Source: Lachnospiraceae bacterium (lineage in GTDB: Bacteria; Bacillota; Clostridia; Lachnospirales; Lachnospiraceae). From it: a stretch of DNA of 56,559 nucleotides. The translations under genes and the position numbers were made by a program. Positions 7,730 to 16,247 of this stretch are shown piece by piece; the stretch's first letter is position 1; each line of letters begins with the position of its first letter. The stretch spans positions 1-56,559 of the forward strand of contig JAEEVO010000008.1 of the NCBI GenBank assembly GCA_016290905.1, written 5' to 3'. The notes beneath the pieces are model-generated. The model was given only the letters and a program-made list of their open reading frames with translations, had not been told where the DNA came from and did no database searches.

Positions 7730-10615
7730 TTAGTCGGAAACGTCGATGTTGGTAACCGTAGTGGTCTTGATATCTCCGCTTAACAGACCTTCTTTGTTTT
7801 CTCCGTTGAAATACAGTCCGTAAACTTCCCTTGCAAGCTTAGCGGCATGAGCGGATGAATATCCGTTCGGCAGAACGACCGTAACGCTTATCTCGGGACT
7901 GTCATAAGGCGCAAACGATATAAACAGACCGTGTGAAGGATGCGTAAGGCTTACCTGTGCGGTACCCGTCTTTCCAGCAACCTGGAATCCCAGATCCCTG
8001 TATAAGACATTAAGTGAGTTTGCGGATGTATTAACAACATCAAGCATGCCTCGCTGAACGGCATGCCATTCCGCATTTGTATACATATCTATCTTATTGT
8101 AGATAGTCGCCTGATTGTCAACAAATCCGTTTCTTTCCCTGTTGAAAATCTTGTCCACAAGAGTCAGGTTGAATACCGTTCCCTTATTTGCTATGGCTGT
8201 AACATATTTCGATATCTGTATGGGTGCAAAGCTGTGGTAATAACCGATGGAGGTTCTTACCGCATCCGTACCTGATATGCTCGGCATGCTCTCAGGTATC
8301 TCAACACCGGATTTTTCCGCAAGTCCGAACATTGTAGCATATTTCTGTATGGTCGCTATACCCTGGGAGTCGCTGTATTCACCCTTTGCGTCTATCGACA
8401 TGTCATATCCGACCTTATAGAAGAAATAGTTACAGGAATGCTGTATTGCCTGTGTAAGTGTCAGCGTACCGTGGCTGTCGGGGAACATCCAGCATTTGGG
8501 TGAAGGATCTACTTCCTCGAATACACCCTTGTCTTCTATCGTTGAATAAACGGATATTACGCCTTCTCCAAGTCCGGCCAGTGCCATAAGCGGCTTAAAG
8601 GTTGAACCCGTGGTCGTCATCTGCTGAGTCGTTCTGTTAAGCAGAGGGGTTGCCCTGTTGGTCAGAAGCTTCTGGTAGTAATCCCAGTCGATCTTGTTTG
8701 CAAGCTTGTTTGCGTCGTAAGAGGGATATGTTACAAGCGCCCTTATGTCTCCGGTATTGACGTCCGTTATTACTATGGAACCGCTGCAGGGCTCAAGTGC
8801 GAGCATACCGGGTGTTATCTCAAGGCTCTTAAGCTTTTCGATAACAAAGGTATAGGGTGCGACGCCACCGCTTTCAAGCCTGTAATAATCATTCGAATTC
8901 ATCGGAAGGAATCCCTGATCGTACAGGAGCAGGCAGCAGTCACGTCCCAGTATCTTATGATTAAAGATCAGCTGTTTGTATACAAGCTTCTCAAACTCGG
9001 TATTGTCTACTATCTCTTGAAGCGCGTAATCAAGTATCCTTGAATATATCTCCTCGTTGGTATTATAATCCTTTCCTATACCGAGGAGTTCCAGGTTTAC
9101 CCAGCCCACATTTATACCGTATCTTAACAGCTCACTTAACGAGAGCTCACCATCAACATACTTTATGTACATGGGATCCGAAGATTTTACGTTTTCCTTT
9201 ATGACTATACCGTCCCTCTTTAAAAGCTGGTAGATAAAGTCAATATATCCCTGCATCTCATCCGAAAGAGTATTGTTTGCCTCCTTGGAGTCAAAAGCCA
9301 TTACCGTTCTTAATCTCGAATCGATAAGCTCCATCCTCTCAAGGAAGGTATTGCGGACCTGTTTTTCAAGCTCGGTTGCATCCTCGGCGCTCAGATGCGC
9401 GATATTTACCATATTGTTTTCAAAGAATGCGTTATATACCTCATAAATAGGTATCGTAATCTTTGCGGCTGATGTTCCCTTGCCGCCGTAATCATCCGAA
9501 TTTACGATCTTTGAGATAAGGATGGCGGCAATATTGTTTTCAAGAATGTGATAACATGCAATCTGCATTTCCCTGTCTATGGTAAGATAGATGTCATTCC
9601 CGGCTACGGGTTCTTTTATCACATCCTGTGACTGTACCTTTCCGGAACCGCTGACAGTCAGCTGTACCTCACCCTTTGTACCCCTCAGAATACTGTCGCA
9701 CTCTTTTTCGATACCGGTCTTTCCTATGACATCTGACGTCGAGTATATAGGATCGTCGAAACTGGCATTCATCTGCTCGGTCTCGTCCTCATTCATCATA
9801 CCGGTATATCCCAGGATATGCGCAAAGAAAACGCTGTCGTTATAGATACGCCTGGTCTGCTGCTTTATCTCGACTCCCGGCAGATCTGCGGCGTTTTCCA
9901 TGATCGTAGCGATCAGCTTTTGATCTACGTTACTGCATACCACAAACTGTGAATACTGCGGATAAAGATTGAACAGCTTATATCTGAACATGATTATCTT
10001 TAAAGCCCTGTCCAGTGAATACTCATCGGAAATGCCGTACATTGCGACACTCTTGTTACCGTTTTTTAAGAAATAAAATACCTCTTCGGCAGTAGCGGCT
10101 TCCTGCTCGGCCGACAGATCCGAGATTTTCTGAAGACCGTATGCGTTTTTCTTAAACCTCAGTTCCGCATTTCCGGTAACGTTAAAAACGAACTCTCCCT
10201 CTTCATTCCTCTCTATCTCAAAATCCATCTCCGGCTCGTAACCGTGAGCCTCAAGTATATCAAGCAGAAGCGCTATCATGGAGTTTTTCTGCGCATTGGT
10301 TACAAGCTGAGCGCTGTTGGTCATTACAACGGAATAGCTCTGTTCATTATACGCCAGCAGATTGCCCTTCCTGTCATAAATATTTCCTCGGACACTTTCA
10401 ACATATCTCGTCTGCACCGATTTCACGGTTTCGCCGACAGGGACATAATCTTCAGCCCTGGTTGCAAGGACCTGAAGATCGTACAGCCTTATAACAAGCA
10501 CGATAAACAGGATCACGGCAAGAATGTTTAAGAAGATAAGCCTTATCTTCATCATTTCCTTGATCCTGTAAGGTATCTGTTTTATTTTTCTCCAAAAAAT
10601 CCTTAAAAGTCTCAT
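7730..10615 (-). CDS. mrdA: Penicillin-binding protein 2, D,D-transpeptidase with large insertion
   Basis: This 961-residue class B PBP cross-links peptidoglycan in the elongasome with RodA. It has an N-terminal membrane helix (about 25-46), the dimerisation domain with RGNIYDRKGNLLAYN, the Ser nucleophile in TGSTFKPLMALAG (S671-K674), SCN at 727-729 and KTG in VAGKTGTAQVS near 890. Canonical PBP2 is about 600-700 residues; here roughly 240 residues (about 355-600), largely helical in appearance, are inserted between YLTIDREMQ and GSIVITDVNTGDIRALV. Start ATG overlaps the mreD stop as ATGA. The downstream stretch 7584-7729 is AT-rich and has no clear terminator. Confidence 0.92.
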   Translation of the reverse strand: MRLLRIFWRKIKQIPYRIKEMMKIRLIFLNILAVILFIVLVIRLYDLQVLATRAEDYVPVGETVKSVQTRYVESVRGNIYDRKGNLLAYNEQSYSVVMTNSAQLVTNAQKNSMIALLLDILEAHGYEPEMDFEIERNEEGEFVFNVTGNAELRFKKNAYGLQKISDLSAEQEAATAEEVFYFLKNGNKSVAMYGISDEYSLDRALKIIMFRYKLFNLYPQYSQFVVCSNVDQKLIATIMENAADLPGVEIKQQTRRIYNDSVFFAHILGYTGMMNEDETEQMNASFDDPIYSTSDVIGKTGIEKECDSILRGTKGEVQLTVSGSGKVQSQDVIKEPVAGNDIYLTIDREMQIACYHILENNIAAILISKIVNSDDYGGKGTSAAKITIPIYEVYNAFFENNMVNIAHLSAEDATELEKQVRNTFLERMELIDSRLRTVMAFDSKEANNTLSDEMQGYIDFIYQLLKRDGIVIKENVKSSDPMYIKYVDGELSLSELLRYGINVGWVNLELLGIGKDYNTNEEIYSRILDYALQEIVDNTEFEKLVYKQLIFNHKILGRDCCLLLYDQGFLPMNSNDYYRLESGGVAPYTFVIEKLKSLEITPGMLALEPCSGSIVITDVNTGDIRALVTYPSYDANKLANKIDWDYYQKLLTNRATPLLNRTTQQMTTTGSTFKPLMALAGLGEGVISVYSTIEDKGVFEEVDPSPKCWMFPDSHGTLTLTQAIQHSCNYFFYKVGYDMSIDAKGEYSDSQGIATIQKYATMFGLAEKSGVEIPESMPSISGTDAVRTSIGYYHSFAPIQISKYVTAIANKGTVFNLTLVDKIFNRERNGFVDNQATIYNKIDMYTNAEWHAVQRGMLDVVNTSANSLNVLYRDLGFQVAGKTGTAQVSLTHPSHGLFISFAPYDSPEISVTVVLPNGYSSAHAAKLAREVYGLYFNGENKEGLLSGDIKTTTVTNIDVSD

Positions 10616-11181
10616 AAACCACGCCTGCCGATAAAATCAAATCCCTTAAAATCTATTACTTCCTCGCTCTTGTCCTTTTTATGGCGGTCTATCTTTTCAA
10701 AGATGTTGTAATTGAAGTTTAACAGTCTGTACAGAACGACCGATACAAGAACCGTATATATGACTCTCGGTAAAAGGTATCTGATCGAGAAATATGCAAA
10801 ATCAAGATTTCCCTTTAAAACATAGAACAACAGATAATACAGTATGTTATATGCAAGCTCCGACAAACCTATGATAAACAGCGGCAGCGTATAATCCTCA
10901 TGATCGTATATCCTGTTTGAAAAACCGCATACGAAACCTATTACGGTATAGATAAGAGCAAATACGCCAACAAGACCGCCGAATGTCAGGTCCAGTATCA
11001 ATCCACAGACAAATCCCGTTACGGCCGCAAAATTAGGTCCCGCGATGTATCCCAGCGACGATATCAGTATAATGAAAACATCCGGTACTACGTCCGCAAG
11101 TCTCAACCCGGTAAAAACGCTGGTCTGTAAAAGATATGAAATTATGATCTCAATCAAAATAACGATCGACTTGAATATCAT
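10612..11181 (-). CDS. mreD: Rod shape-determining protein MreD
   Basis: This 189-residue protein is almost entirely hydrophobic, with five or six membrane segments, and matches MreD, the integral membrane subunit that joins MreC to the rest of the elongasome. The call rests on hydropathy, length and the mreB-mreC-mreD-PBP2 order, since MreD sequence is poorly conserved. A hydrophilic tail (DRHKKDKSEEVIDF) ends the protein. It starts one base after mreC ends and overlaps PBP2 by 4 nt. Confidence 0.88.
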   Translation of the reverse strand: MIFKSIVILIEIIISYLLQTSVFTGLRLADVVPDVFIILISSLGYIAGPNFAAVTGFVCGLILDLTFGGLVGVFALIYTVIGFVCGFSNRIYDHEDYTLPLFIIGLSELAYNILYYLLFYVLKGNLDFAYFSIRYLLPRVIYTVLVSVVLYRLLNFNYNIFEKIDRHKKDKSEEVIDFKGFDFIGRRGL

Positions 11182-11182
11182 A

Positions 11183-12043
11183 TCACTCTATTCCCTCCAG
11201 GCTCTCTCTCTGAGCCTTTAAGATAATAACCGCCTCTAAATGTTCAAAATCCACTACCGGAGATAAGTATGCCCTTTTATTCAGCTCCGAAGCATCATTT
11301 CTTATGTTGCTTACATATCCTATAAGTATACCGGGAAGATACTTGTCGCTGATATAAGACGTTACGACCTCATAATTGTCATATACCTCGGCATTCAGGT
11401 TTATCATCTCAACGTCGATGTAACCCATATCCATGGTCTTTAAGCTTCCCTTTACAATACAAGTATCCGAGGTGATCCTGAACCTTCCGCTCACAGCACT
11501 CTCATCGGCAATGATAGTTCTTACCTTTGACCAGTTTTTTCCGGTCTCGGTTACCAGGCCGACAAGGCCTCCGTTAGCCAGCACGTTCATGTTTACTTCT
11601 ATGCCGTCGTCAGCCCCCTTGTCAACAAGGAAAACATCACATGCCCCGTTGGGGTTCCTGCTGATTATCTTGGCGACCACCTTCTGAGCCGTCTGATAAA
11701 CCGTATCATTCTCATATATATCCCTGTACCAGCTAAGCTCATATTTCTCGGATATCAGAGTCTGTCTTTCAAGCTTAAGATCGTTTAGTTCATTTGTAAG
11801 CTTCTCATTTTCTTCGATAAGCTTCTGCTTATCCTCAAATATCTGGATCTTATCACTTATCGCGCCGCCTATTATGGCAATACCCTTCTGCATCGGAACA
11901 AAGAAATCACCCATAAAAGATTTTACGGGACTGAATATATCCGAAAACAGATAGGATACAACAATAAGCCCGACACTGACCATTATAAGCAGTGAAAAAA
12001 CAAGTCTCGAACTAAGTTCAAATTTTTTCTTATTGCGTCCCAT
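11183..12043 (-). CDS. mreC: Rod shape-determining protein MreC
   Basis: This 286-residue protein has a single N-terminal membrane helix (about 12-32), a coiled coil (about 70-105, rich in E, K, L and N) and an extracytoplasmic beta domain with NPNGACDVFLVDKGADDGIEVNMNV and GGLVGLVTE, which is the MreC signature. MreC links MreB inside to PBP2 outside. Length fits the family. It follows mreB after 14 nt and precedes mreD by one base. Confidence 0.92.
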   Translation of the reverse strand: MGRNKKKFELSSRLVFSLLIMVSVGLIVVSYLFSDIFSPVKSFMGDFFVPMQKGIAIIGGAISDKIQIFEDKQKLIEENEKLTNELNDLKLERQTLISEKYELSWYRDIYENDTVYQTAQKVVAKIISRNPNGACDVFLVDKGADDGIEVNMNVLANGGLVGLVTETGKNWSKVRTIIADESAVSGRFRITSDTCIVKGSLKTMDMGYIDVEMINLNAEVYDNYEVVTSYISDKYLPGILIGYVSNIRNDASELNKRAYLSPVVDFEHLEAVIILKAQRESLEGIE

Positions 12044-12057
12044 TTTTATTCCCCGGT

Positions 12058-13086
12058 TTATGTTATATCAGGATCGTCATATTCCTCAGCCAGGAATGCC
12101 AGATCGGGTGTCTCCATGATCCTGCCCAGTCCTGCTACTGCTGATTCTGAACCTTCTATGCACCTGTGTACCTTAAGATTTGTAATTTTCTCCAAAACCT
12201 TGTCAAAATTCCTTATTCCTGCAACCCCGCCGGTAAGATACATGCCGTTTTCCATTATATCCATAGATACCTCGGGTGCGCAGTTTTCAAAGGTATTCCT
12301 TACCGTCTCGGCAATATGCTCGATATGATCCTTTATGACGGTATGTATAAATGCGGAATCAATGGGTATGCTTCCCGGAAGACCGCTTACCACGTTTCTT
12401 CCGAAAAACCTCTTAACCAAAAGATCGTCTTCCGTAGGAGGTAAAGCGTTCGCAAGATCGTTCTTTACCTGTTCCGCAGTCTTTTTGCCTATTACGAAAT
12501 TGTATTCTTTTCTTACGGCATTGATGATGCTTTCATCAATACGGTCTCCGCCGAGCTTAAGCATCTTGCTTTCCACAATACCGCCCAGGGACAATATCGA
12601 GATCTCGGTTGTTGCCGCTCCGACATCTACTATCATCGTACCCATGCACTCTCGAATATTTACTCCGGTGCCGAGAGCATCGGCTACAGGTCTCGGAACG
12701 ACCATGATACGCCTTGCCCTGACATTTGTCGCATCTATAAGGTCGACAAGAGCCATCTTTTCAACCTCTGTAGCATACGAAGGCACAGCTATCAGAAAAT
12801 CCTGTCCCGTCATTTTCCCATGATCTTCCTCCAGCCTTCCGAAGATCATATTGAGCATTTCAACCATGTTCTTAAGCTCTGCAAGAACTCCCTGACGAAC
12901 GGGATGTATAACCTCGATGTTCGGCGGGGTCCTTCCGTCCATGACCCATGCCTCGTCCCCGATGGCTATTATCTTGCTTTTGTCGAATACAGCCATCACA
13001 TTTTTCTCATCGTATATAATCCCTTTATTTTTCTGATATATCTTAAGCGTTGACGTCCCAAGATCAACACCGTAAACTCTCGACAT
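12058..13086 (-). CDS. mreB: Actin-like cell shape protein MreB
   Basis: This 342-residue protein is an actin/Hsp70-fold ATPase that forms membrane-associated filaments and guides wall elongation. Phosphate-1 VDLGTSTLKIY, phosphate-2 MIVDVGAATTEIS and the adenosine motif YLTGGVAGIRNF are all present. It is somewhat divergent from textbook MreB (LGTST rather than LGTAN, and a short acidic tail EEYDDPDIT), so a second MreB-like paralogue elsewhere would not surprise me. It is followed closely by mreC and mreD and preceded by radC, a conserved order. Confidence 0.9.
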   Translation of the reverse strand: MSRVYGVDLGTSTLKIYQKNKGIIYDEKNVMAVFDKSKIIAIGDEAWVMDGRTPPNIEVIHPVRQGVLAELKNMVEMLNMIFGRLEEDHGKMTGQDFLIAVPSYATEVEKMALVDLIDATNVRARRIMVVPRPVADALGTGVNIRECMGTMIVDVGAATTEISILSLGGIVESKMLKLGGDRIDESIINAVRKEYNFVIGKKTAEQVKNDLANALPPTEDDLLVKRFFGRNVVSGLPGSIPIDSAFIHTVIKDHIEHIAETVRNTFENCAPEVSMDIMENGMYLTGGVAGIRNFDKVLEKITNLKVHRCIEGSESAVAGLGRIMETPDLAFLAEEYDDPDIT

Positions 13087-13115
13087 AATATATTCTCCCG
13101 GATAAAAACTACCTT

Positions 13116-13808
13116 CTAAAAAGCCCCGTATTCCTTTAGGCTGACATATCTGTTGTCCCCGATTATTATATGATCTCTCAGCTTGATCCCGATATAATCC
13201 GCCGCTTCTTTTATACGTCTGGTGGTATTTATATCGTTTTCGCTCGGAGTCGGATCCCCCGAAGGATGATTATGAAGCAGTATAAAGAAAACCGCATCGG
13301 CCCTGAGCGCTTCCCTTAGGATTTCTCTGGGCTCCATGGGCGCCATGCCCACCGTGCCTTCAAATATCACTTTCTCCGATATCAGCTTAAGCTTCATATC
13401 AAGCAGCACAAGTCTTGTCTGCTCAGTTTCAAGATGCCGCATTCTTTCCATGAAGAAACCCGCCACCGTTTCCGAAGTTTTGAAAACGATCGCGTCTCTT
13501 TTCATGTCCATTGACATTCTTTTTGATAATTCCGCCACAGCCAGAAGCTGCACTGCCTTGACCCGTCCTATGCCTTTGATCTTTAAAAGTTCATTTCTCG
13601 AAACGTGGTTTAGGACACTTATCCCGAACCTGTTCCCGTTCATGCTCAGAACCTTGTAAGCCAGTTCCGTTGAACGTTCGTTTTTGTTCCCCGATCTGAT
13701 AATTATTGCCAAAAGCTCCGAATCGGTCAGCACCTGCGGTCCGTATTTTTCACATTTTTCATAAGGTCTTTCACTTTCGGGAAGTTCCTTAATGGTAAGA
13801 TATTTCAT
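13116..13808 (-). CDS. radC: RadC family JAB-domain protein
   Basis: This 230-residue protein has the RadC layout: a helix-hairpin-helix-like N-terminal region (ELLKIKGIGRVKAVQLLA, about 65-85) and a C-terminal JAB/MPN metalloprotease-like domain with the zinc motif HNHPSGDPTPSEND (about 170-185). Its role is unsettled; it was once linked to DNA repair. Placement directly before mreB is a conserved Bacillota arrangement. It is first in the transcription unit and carries the promoter at 13849-13877. Confidence 0.93.
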   Translation of the reverse strand: MKYLTIKELPESERPYEKCEKYGPQVLTDSELLAIIIRSGNKNERSTELAYKVLSMNGNRFGISVLNHVSRNELLKIKGIGRVKAVQLLAVAELSKRMSMDMKRDAIVFKTSETVAGFFMERMRHLETEQTRLVLLDMKLKLISEKVIFEGTVGMAPMEPREILREALRADAVFFILLHNHPSGDPTPSENDINTTRRIKEAADYIGIKLRDHIIIGDNRYVSLKEYGAF

Positions 13809-13848
13809 CAGTTCCTTTCCTACTCATGATAGCGCCGCACACATAATT

Positions 13849-13877
13849 ATTATACCACACTTTTTTGTTTCTGTAAA
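13849..13877 (-). promoter_or_regulatory. Promoter of radC-mreBCD-PBP2 unit
   Basis: On the minus strand TTTACA, a 17-nt spacer and TATAAT are seen, with TGG just before the -10 box (extended -10). The start would be near 13842, about 35 nt before the radC ATG. Confidence 0.75.
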
Positions 13878-13895
13878 GTTTCTGTAAAATTTGTG

Positions 13896-15167
13896 TTATT
13901 TTTCGGTTTTAAGTACCCTGTCAAGAGCGGTAAGGATACCCAGTTTAGCATGGTACCAGGTAAGCCCGCCCTGGAAATAAACGGCATACGGTTCGGTTAT
14001 CGGGCCGTCGGCCGAAAGCTCAATGGAAGATCCCTGGATGAAGTTTCCTGCTGCCATAATGACATCGCTGTTGTATCCGGGCATAGCCCAGCCCTCGGGT
14101 ACCACAAAGCTGTCTACGGGAGATGCTGCCTGTATACCTCCGCAAAAGGCTATGAGTTTTTCCGCCGAACCTAAGGTTACGGCCTGGATTATGTCGTACC
14201 TTGGTTCCGTGCCGTTCGGGATACAGGGATATCCAAGGTCTTCAAAAATCTTTGCCGCAAATATAGCACCCTTTAAAGCCGATGCCACGACCGTCGGTGC
14301 CAGGAAAAGTCCCTGGAACATGCTCTGGTTGATGCCTAAGGTTGCGCCCACTTCTTTCCCGAGGCCGGGTGCGGTAAGCCTGAAAGCGCAATTTTCTATG
14401 TATTCCTCTTTCCCGACTATATATCCGCCCGACGCAACCAGTCCGCCGCCCGGATTCTTTATAAGCGAACCGACGCACAGATCGGCTCCGACATCCGAAG
14501 GCTCTATCTTTTCCACGAACTCCCCGTAGCAGTTATCCACCATTATTATGACTTCAGGCTTGACAGAACGTATAAACGAAATGAGCTCACCTATCCTTTC
14601 AACAGAAAGAGTGGGACGAGTCTGATATCCCTTTGAACGCTGTATGGTCACCATCTTCGTCTTTTCGTTTATAGCCTTTTTTATTCCGTTAAGATCAAAA
14701 CCGCCGTCAGGAAGCAGATCCACCTGACTGTAGCTTATTCCGAACTCTTTCAGAGAGCCCTTCTGCTCCTTTATGCCTATGACACCTTCAAGTGTATCAT
14801 AGGGCTTTCCTACAGGACTTAAGAGCTCATCCCCCGGTCTTAAGTTTGCGGCAAGCGCTATTGTAAGAGCATGCGTACCGCAGGTTATCTGAGGGCGTAC
14901 AAGCGCGTCTTCGGTGTGAAATATCGAAGCATACACCTTTTCCAAGGTCTCACGTCCGATATCGTTATATCCGTATCCTGTAGTTGCCGCAAAGTGTATG
15001 TCGCTAAGGCGGTTTTCCTGCATTGCCTTTATAACCTTTAACTGGTTATATTCTGCGGTTTTGTCAATCTCCTCAAATCTTTTTTCCAGTTCCTTCTCGT
15101 ATTTTTCTCCGAGCTCTACCGCCTTATCCGATAATCCGAAGCTCTTTAACATTTCCGATGTTTCCAT
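13896..15167 (-). CDS. PLP-dependent methionine gamma-lyase-like / aluminium resistance family protein
   Basis: This 423-residue protein belongs to the fold-type I PLP family annotated as aluminium resistance protein or methionine gamma-lyase family (YnbB-like). Visible features are the cofactor region VRPQITCGTHALTIAL, the aspartate segment IIMVDNCYGEFVE, the probable Schiff-base lysine in IQRSKGYQTRP (order differs from classical Cys/Met enzymes) and NPGGGLVASGGYIVG. The substrate is not settled by sequence. It follows miaA after a 96-nt gap that carries a half-copy palindromic repeat; the gap to radC holds only the radC promoter. Confidence 0.8.
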   Translation of the reverse strand: METSEMLKSFGLSDKAVELGEKYEKELEKRFEEIDKTAEYNQLKVIKAMQENRLSDIHFAATTGYGYNDIGRETLEKVYASIFHTEDALVRPQITCGTHALTIALAANLRPGDELLSPVGKPYDTLEGVIGIKEQKGSLKEFGISYSQVDLLPDGGFDLNGIKKAINEKTKMVTIQRSKGYQTRPTLSVERIGELISFIRSVKPEVIIMVDNCYGEFVEKIEPSDVGADLCVGSLIKNPGGGLVASGGYIVGKEEYIENCAFRLTAPGLGKEVGATLGINQSMFQGLFLAPTVVASALKGAIFAAKIFEDLGYPCIPNGTEPRYDIIQAVTLGSAEKLIAFCGGIQAASPVDSFVVPEGWAMPGYNSDVIMAAGNFIQGSSIELSADGPITEPYAVYFQGGLTWYHAKLGILTALDRVLKTEK

Positions 15168-15231
15168 TTACATAAAACTCCATTTCGTTTTTCTGATTTA
15201 TAAATTTCCAATAAATTATTACTGTTTAACC

Positions 15232-15262
15232 TGTCATCCTGAGGGCTTTAGCCCGAAGGATA
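15232..15262. repeat. TCATCCTGAG-type repeat, half copy 2
   Basis: TGTCATCCTGAGGGC, then TTTA, then GCCCGAAGGATA: the left half of the repeat only, with its own GGGC-TTTA-GCCC hairpin. It ends 1-2 nt beyond the miaA stop codon. Confidence 0.8.
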
Positions 15263-15263
15263 T

Positions 15264-16220
15264 TTACGAAATAATTCCCTTAAGCTTAAGCCCCGATATT
15301 ATGAACCTTAGCATTTCCTCGTTATCCGCATAGGACATTCGGTTTACCTCACAGACATCCTTCTCGCGTTTAAACCATGTAAGCTGTTTCTTTGCAAAAT
15401 GCCTTGTATCCCTCTTTATCAGCGCGATAGCCTCCTCGCAGGTACAGTCTCCGCATAAATAATCGGCCATTTCCTTGTATCCGAGTCCCTGCATCGACTT
15501 TAAATCCCTTGAATAGCCGGCGGCAAGAAGCCCTCTTACCTCATCGGCAAGGCCTTCCCTTAGCATATCGTCCACTCTGTTGTTTATCCTGCCGTAAACC
15601 TTTGCCCTCTCATCGTTTAAGACATAATACATGAAGTTATAGGGACTTGTTCTCTCGCGCTGCTCCTCATTATGCTCCGAAAGCCTGTTCCCCGTCATGA
15701 TATTGTATTCAAGACCGTGAAGTACACGGCGGATATTATTCTTGTGAATGACCTCCGCATAGGCCGGATCGACCTCACAGAGACGATCGTACATGAAATC
15801 GATACCCTTCTGCTCCAGAGTATCCTCCAGCATGGTCTTTATCTCGGCTCTTCTTTCCTCATCATAATCAGTAAACTCGACGTCATAGAGCACCGACTGT
15901 ATGTAAAAGCCGGTCCCGCCGGCTATGATCGGCAGCTTTCCCCTTGACAGGATATCATTGATGCAGTCCGTAGCCATTTGCTTGAAAACAGTCACATCAA
16001 ATTCCCCGTCCGGGTCAAGTATGTCTATCAGATAATGCGGAACGCCTTTTTTCTCATCTTCCCTGATCTTGGCCGTTCCAATGTCCATTCCTCTGTATAC
16101 CTGCATGGAATCGGCGGATATTATCTCTCCACCTATTCTTAAAGCAAGCTCCACGGAAAGAGCTGTCTTTCCGACAGCAGTCGGTCCCGTGATTATGATC
16201 AACGGCGGTTTCTGTACCAT
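15264..16220 (-). CDS. miaA: tRNA dimethylallyltransferase
   Basis: This 318-residue enzyme transfers a dimethylallyl group to A37 of tRNAs that read codons starting with U. It has the P-loop GPTAVGKTALS, the substrate motif SADSMQVYRGMDIGTAK, the GGTGFYIQSVLY segment and the C-terminal tRNA-binding region KRDTRHFAKKQLTWFKRE. Length is typical. It starts 27 nt after mutL, and the mutS-mutL-miaA order is common in Bacillota. Confidence 0.96.
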   Translation of the reverse strand: MVQKPPLIIITGPTAVGKTALSVELALRIGGEIISADSMQVYRGMDIGTAKIREDEKKGVPHYLIDILDPDGEFDVTVFKQMATDCINDILSRGKLPIIAGGTGFYIQSVLYDVEFTDYDEERRAEIKTMLEDTLEQKGIDFMYDRLCEVDPAYAEVIHKNNIRRVLHGLEYNIMTGNRLSEHNEEQRERTSPYNFMYYVLNDERAKVYGRINNRVDDMLREGLADEVRGLLAAGYSRDLKSMQGLGYKEMADYLCGDCTCEEAIALIKRDTRHFAKKQLTWFKREKDVCEVNRMSYADNEEMLRFIISGLKLKGIIS

Positions 16221-16247
16221 AAAAAACTCCTTAATGCTGCGTTTCCC

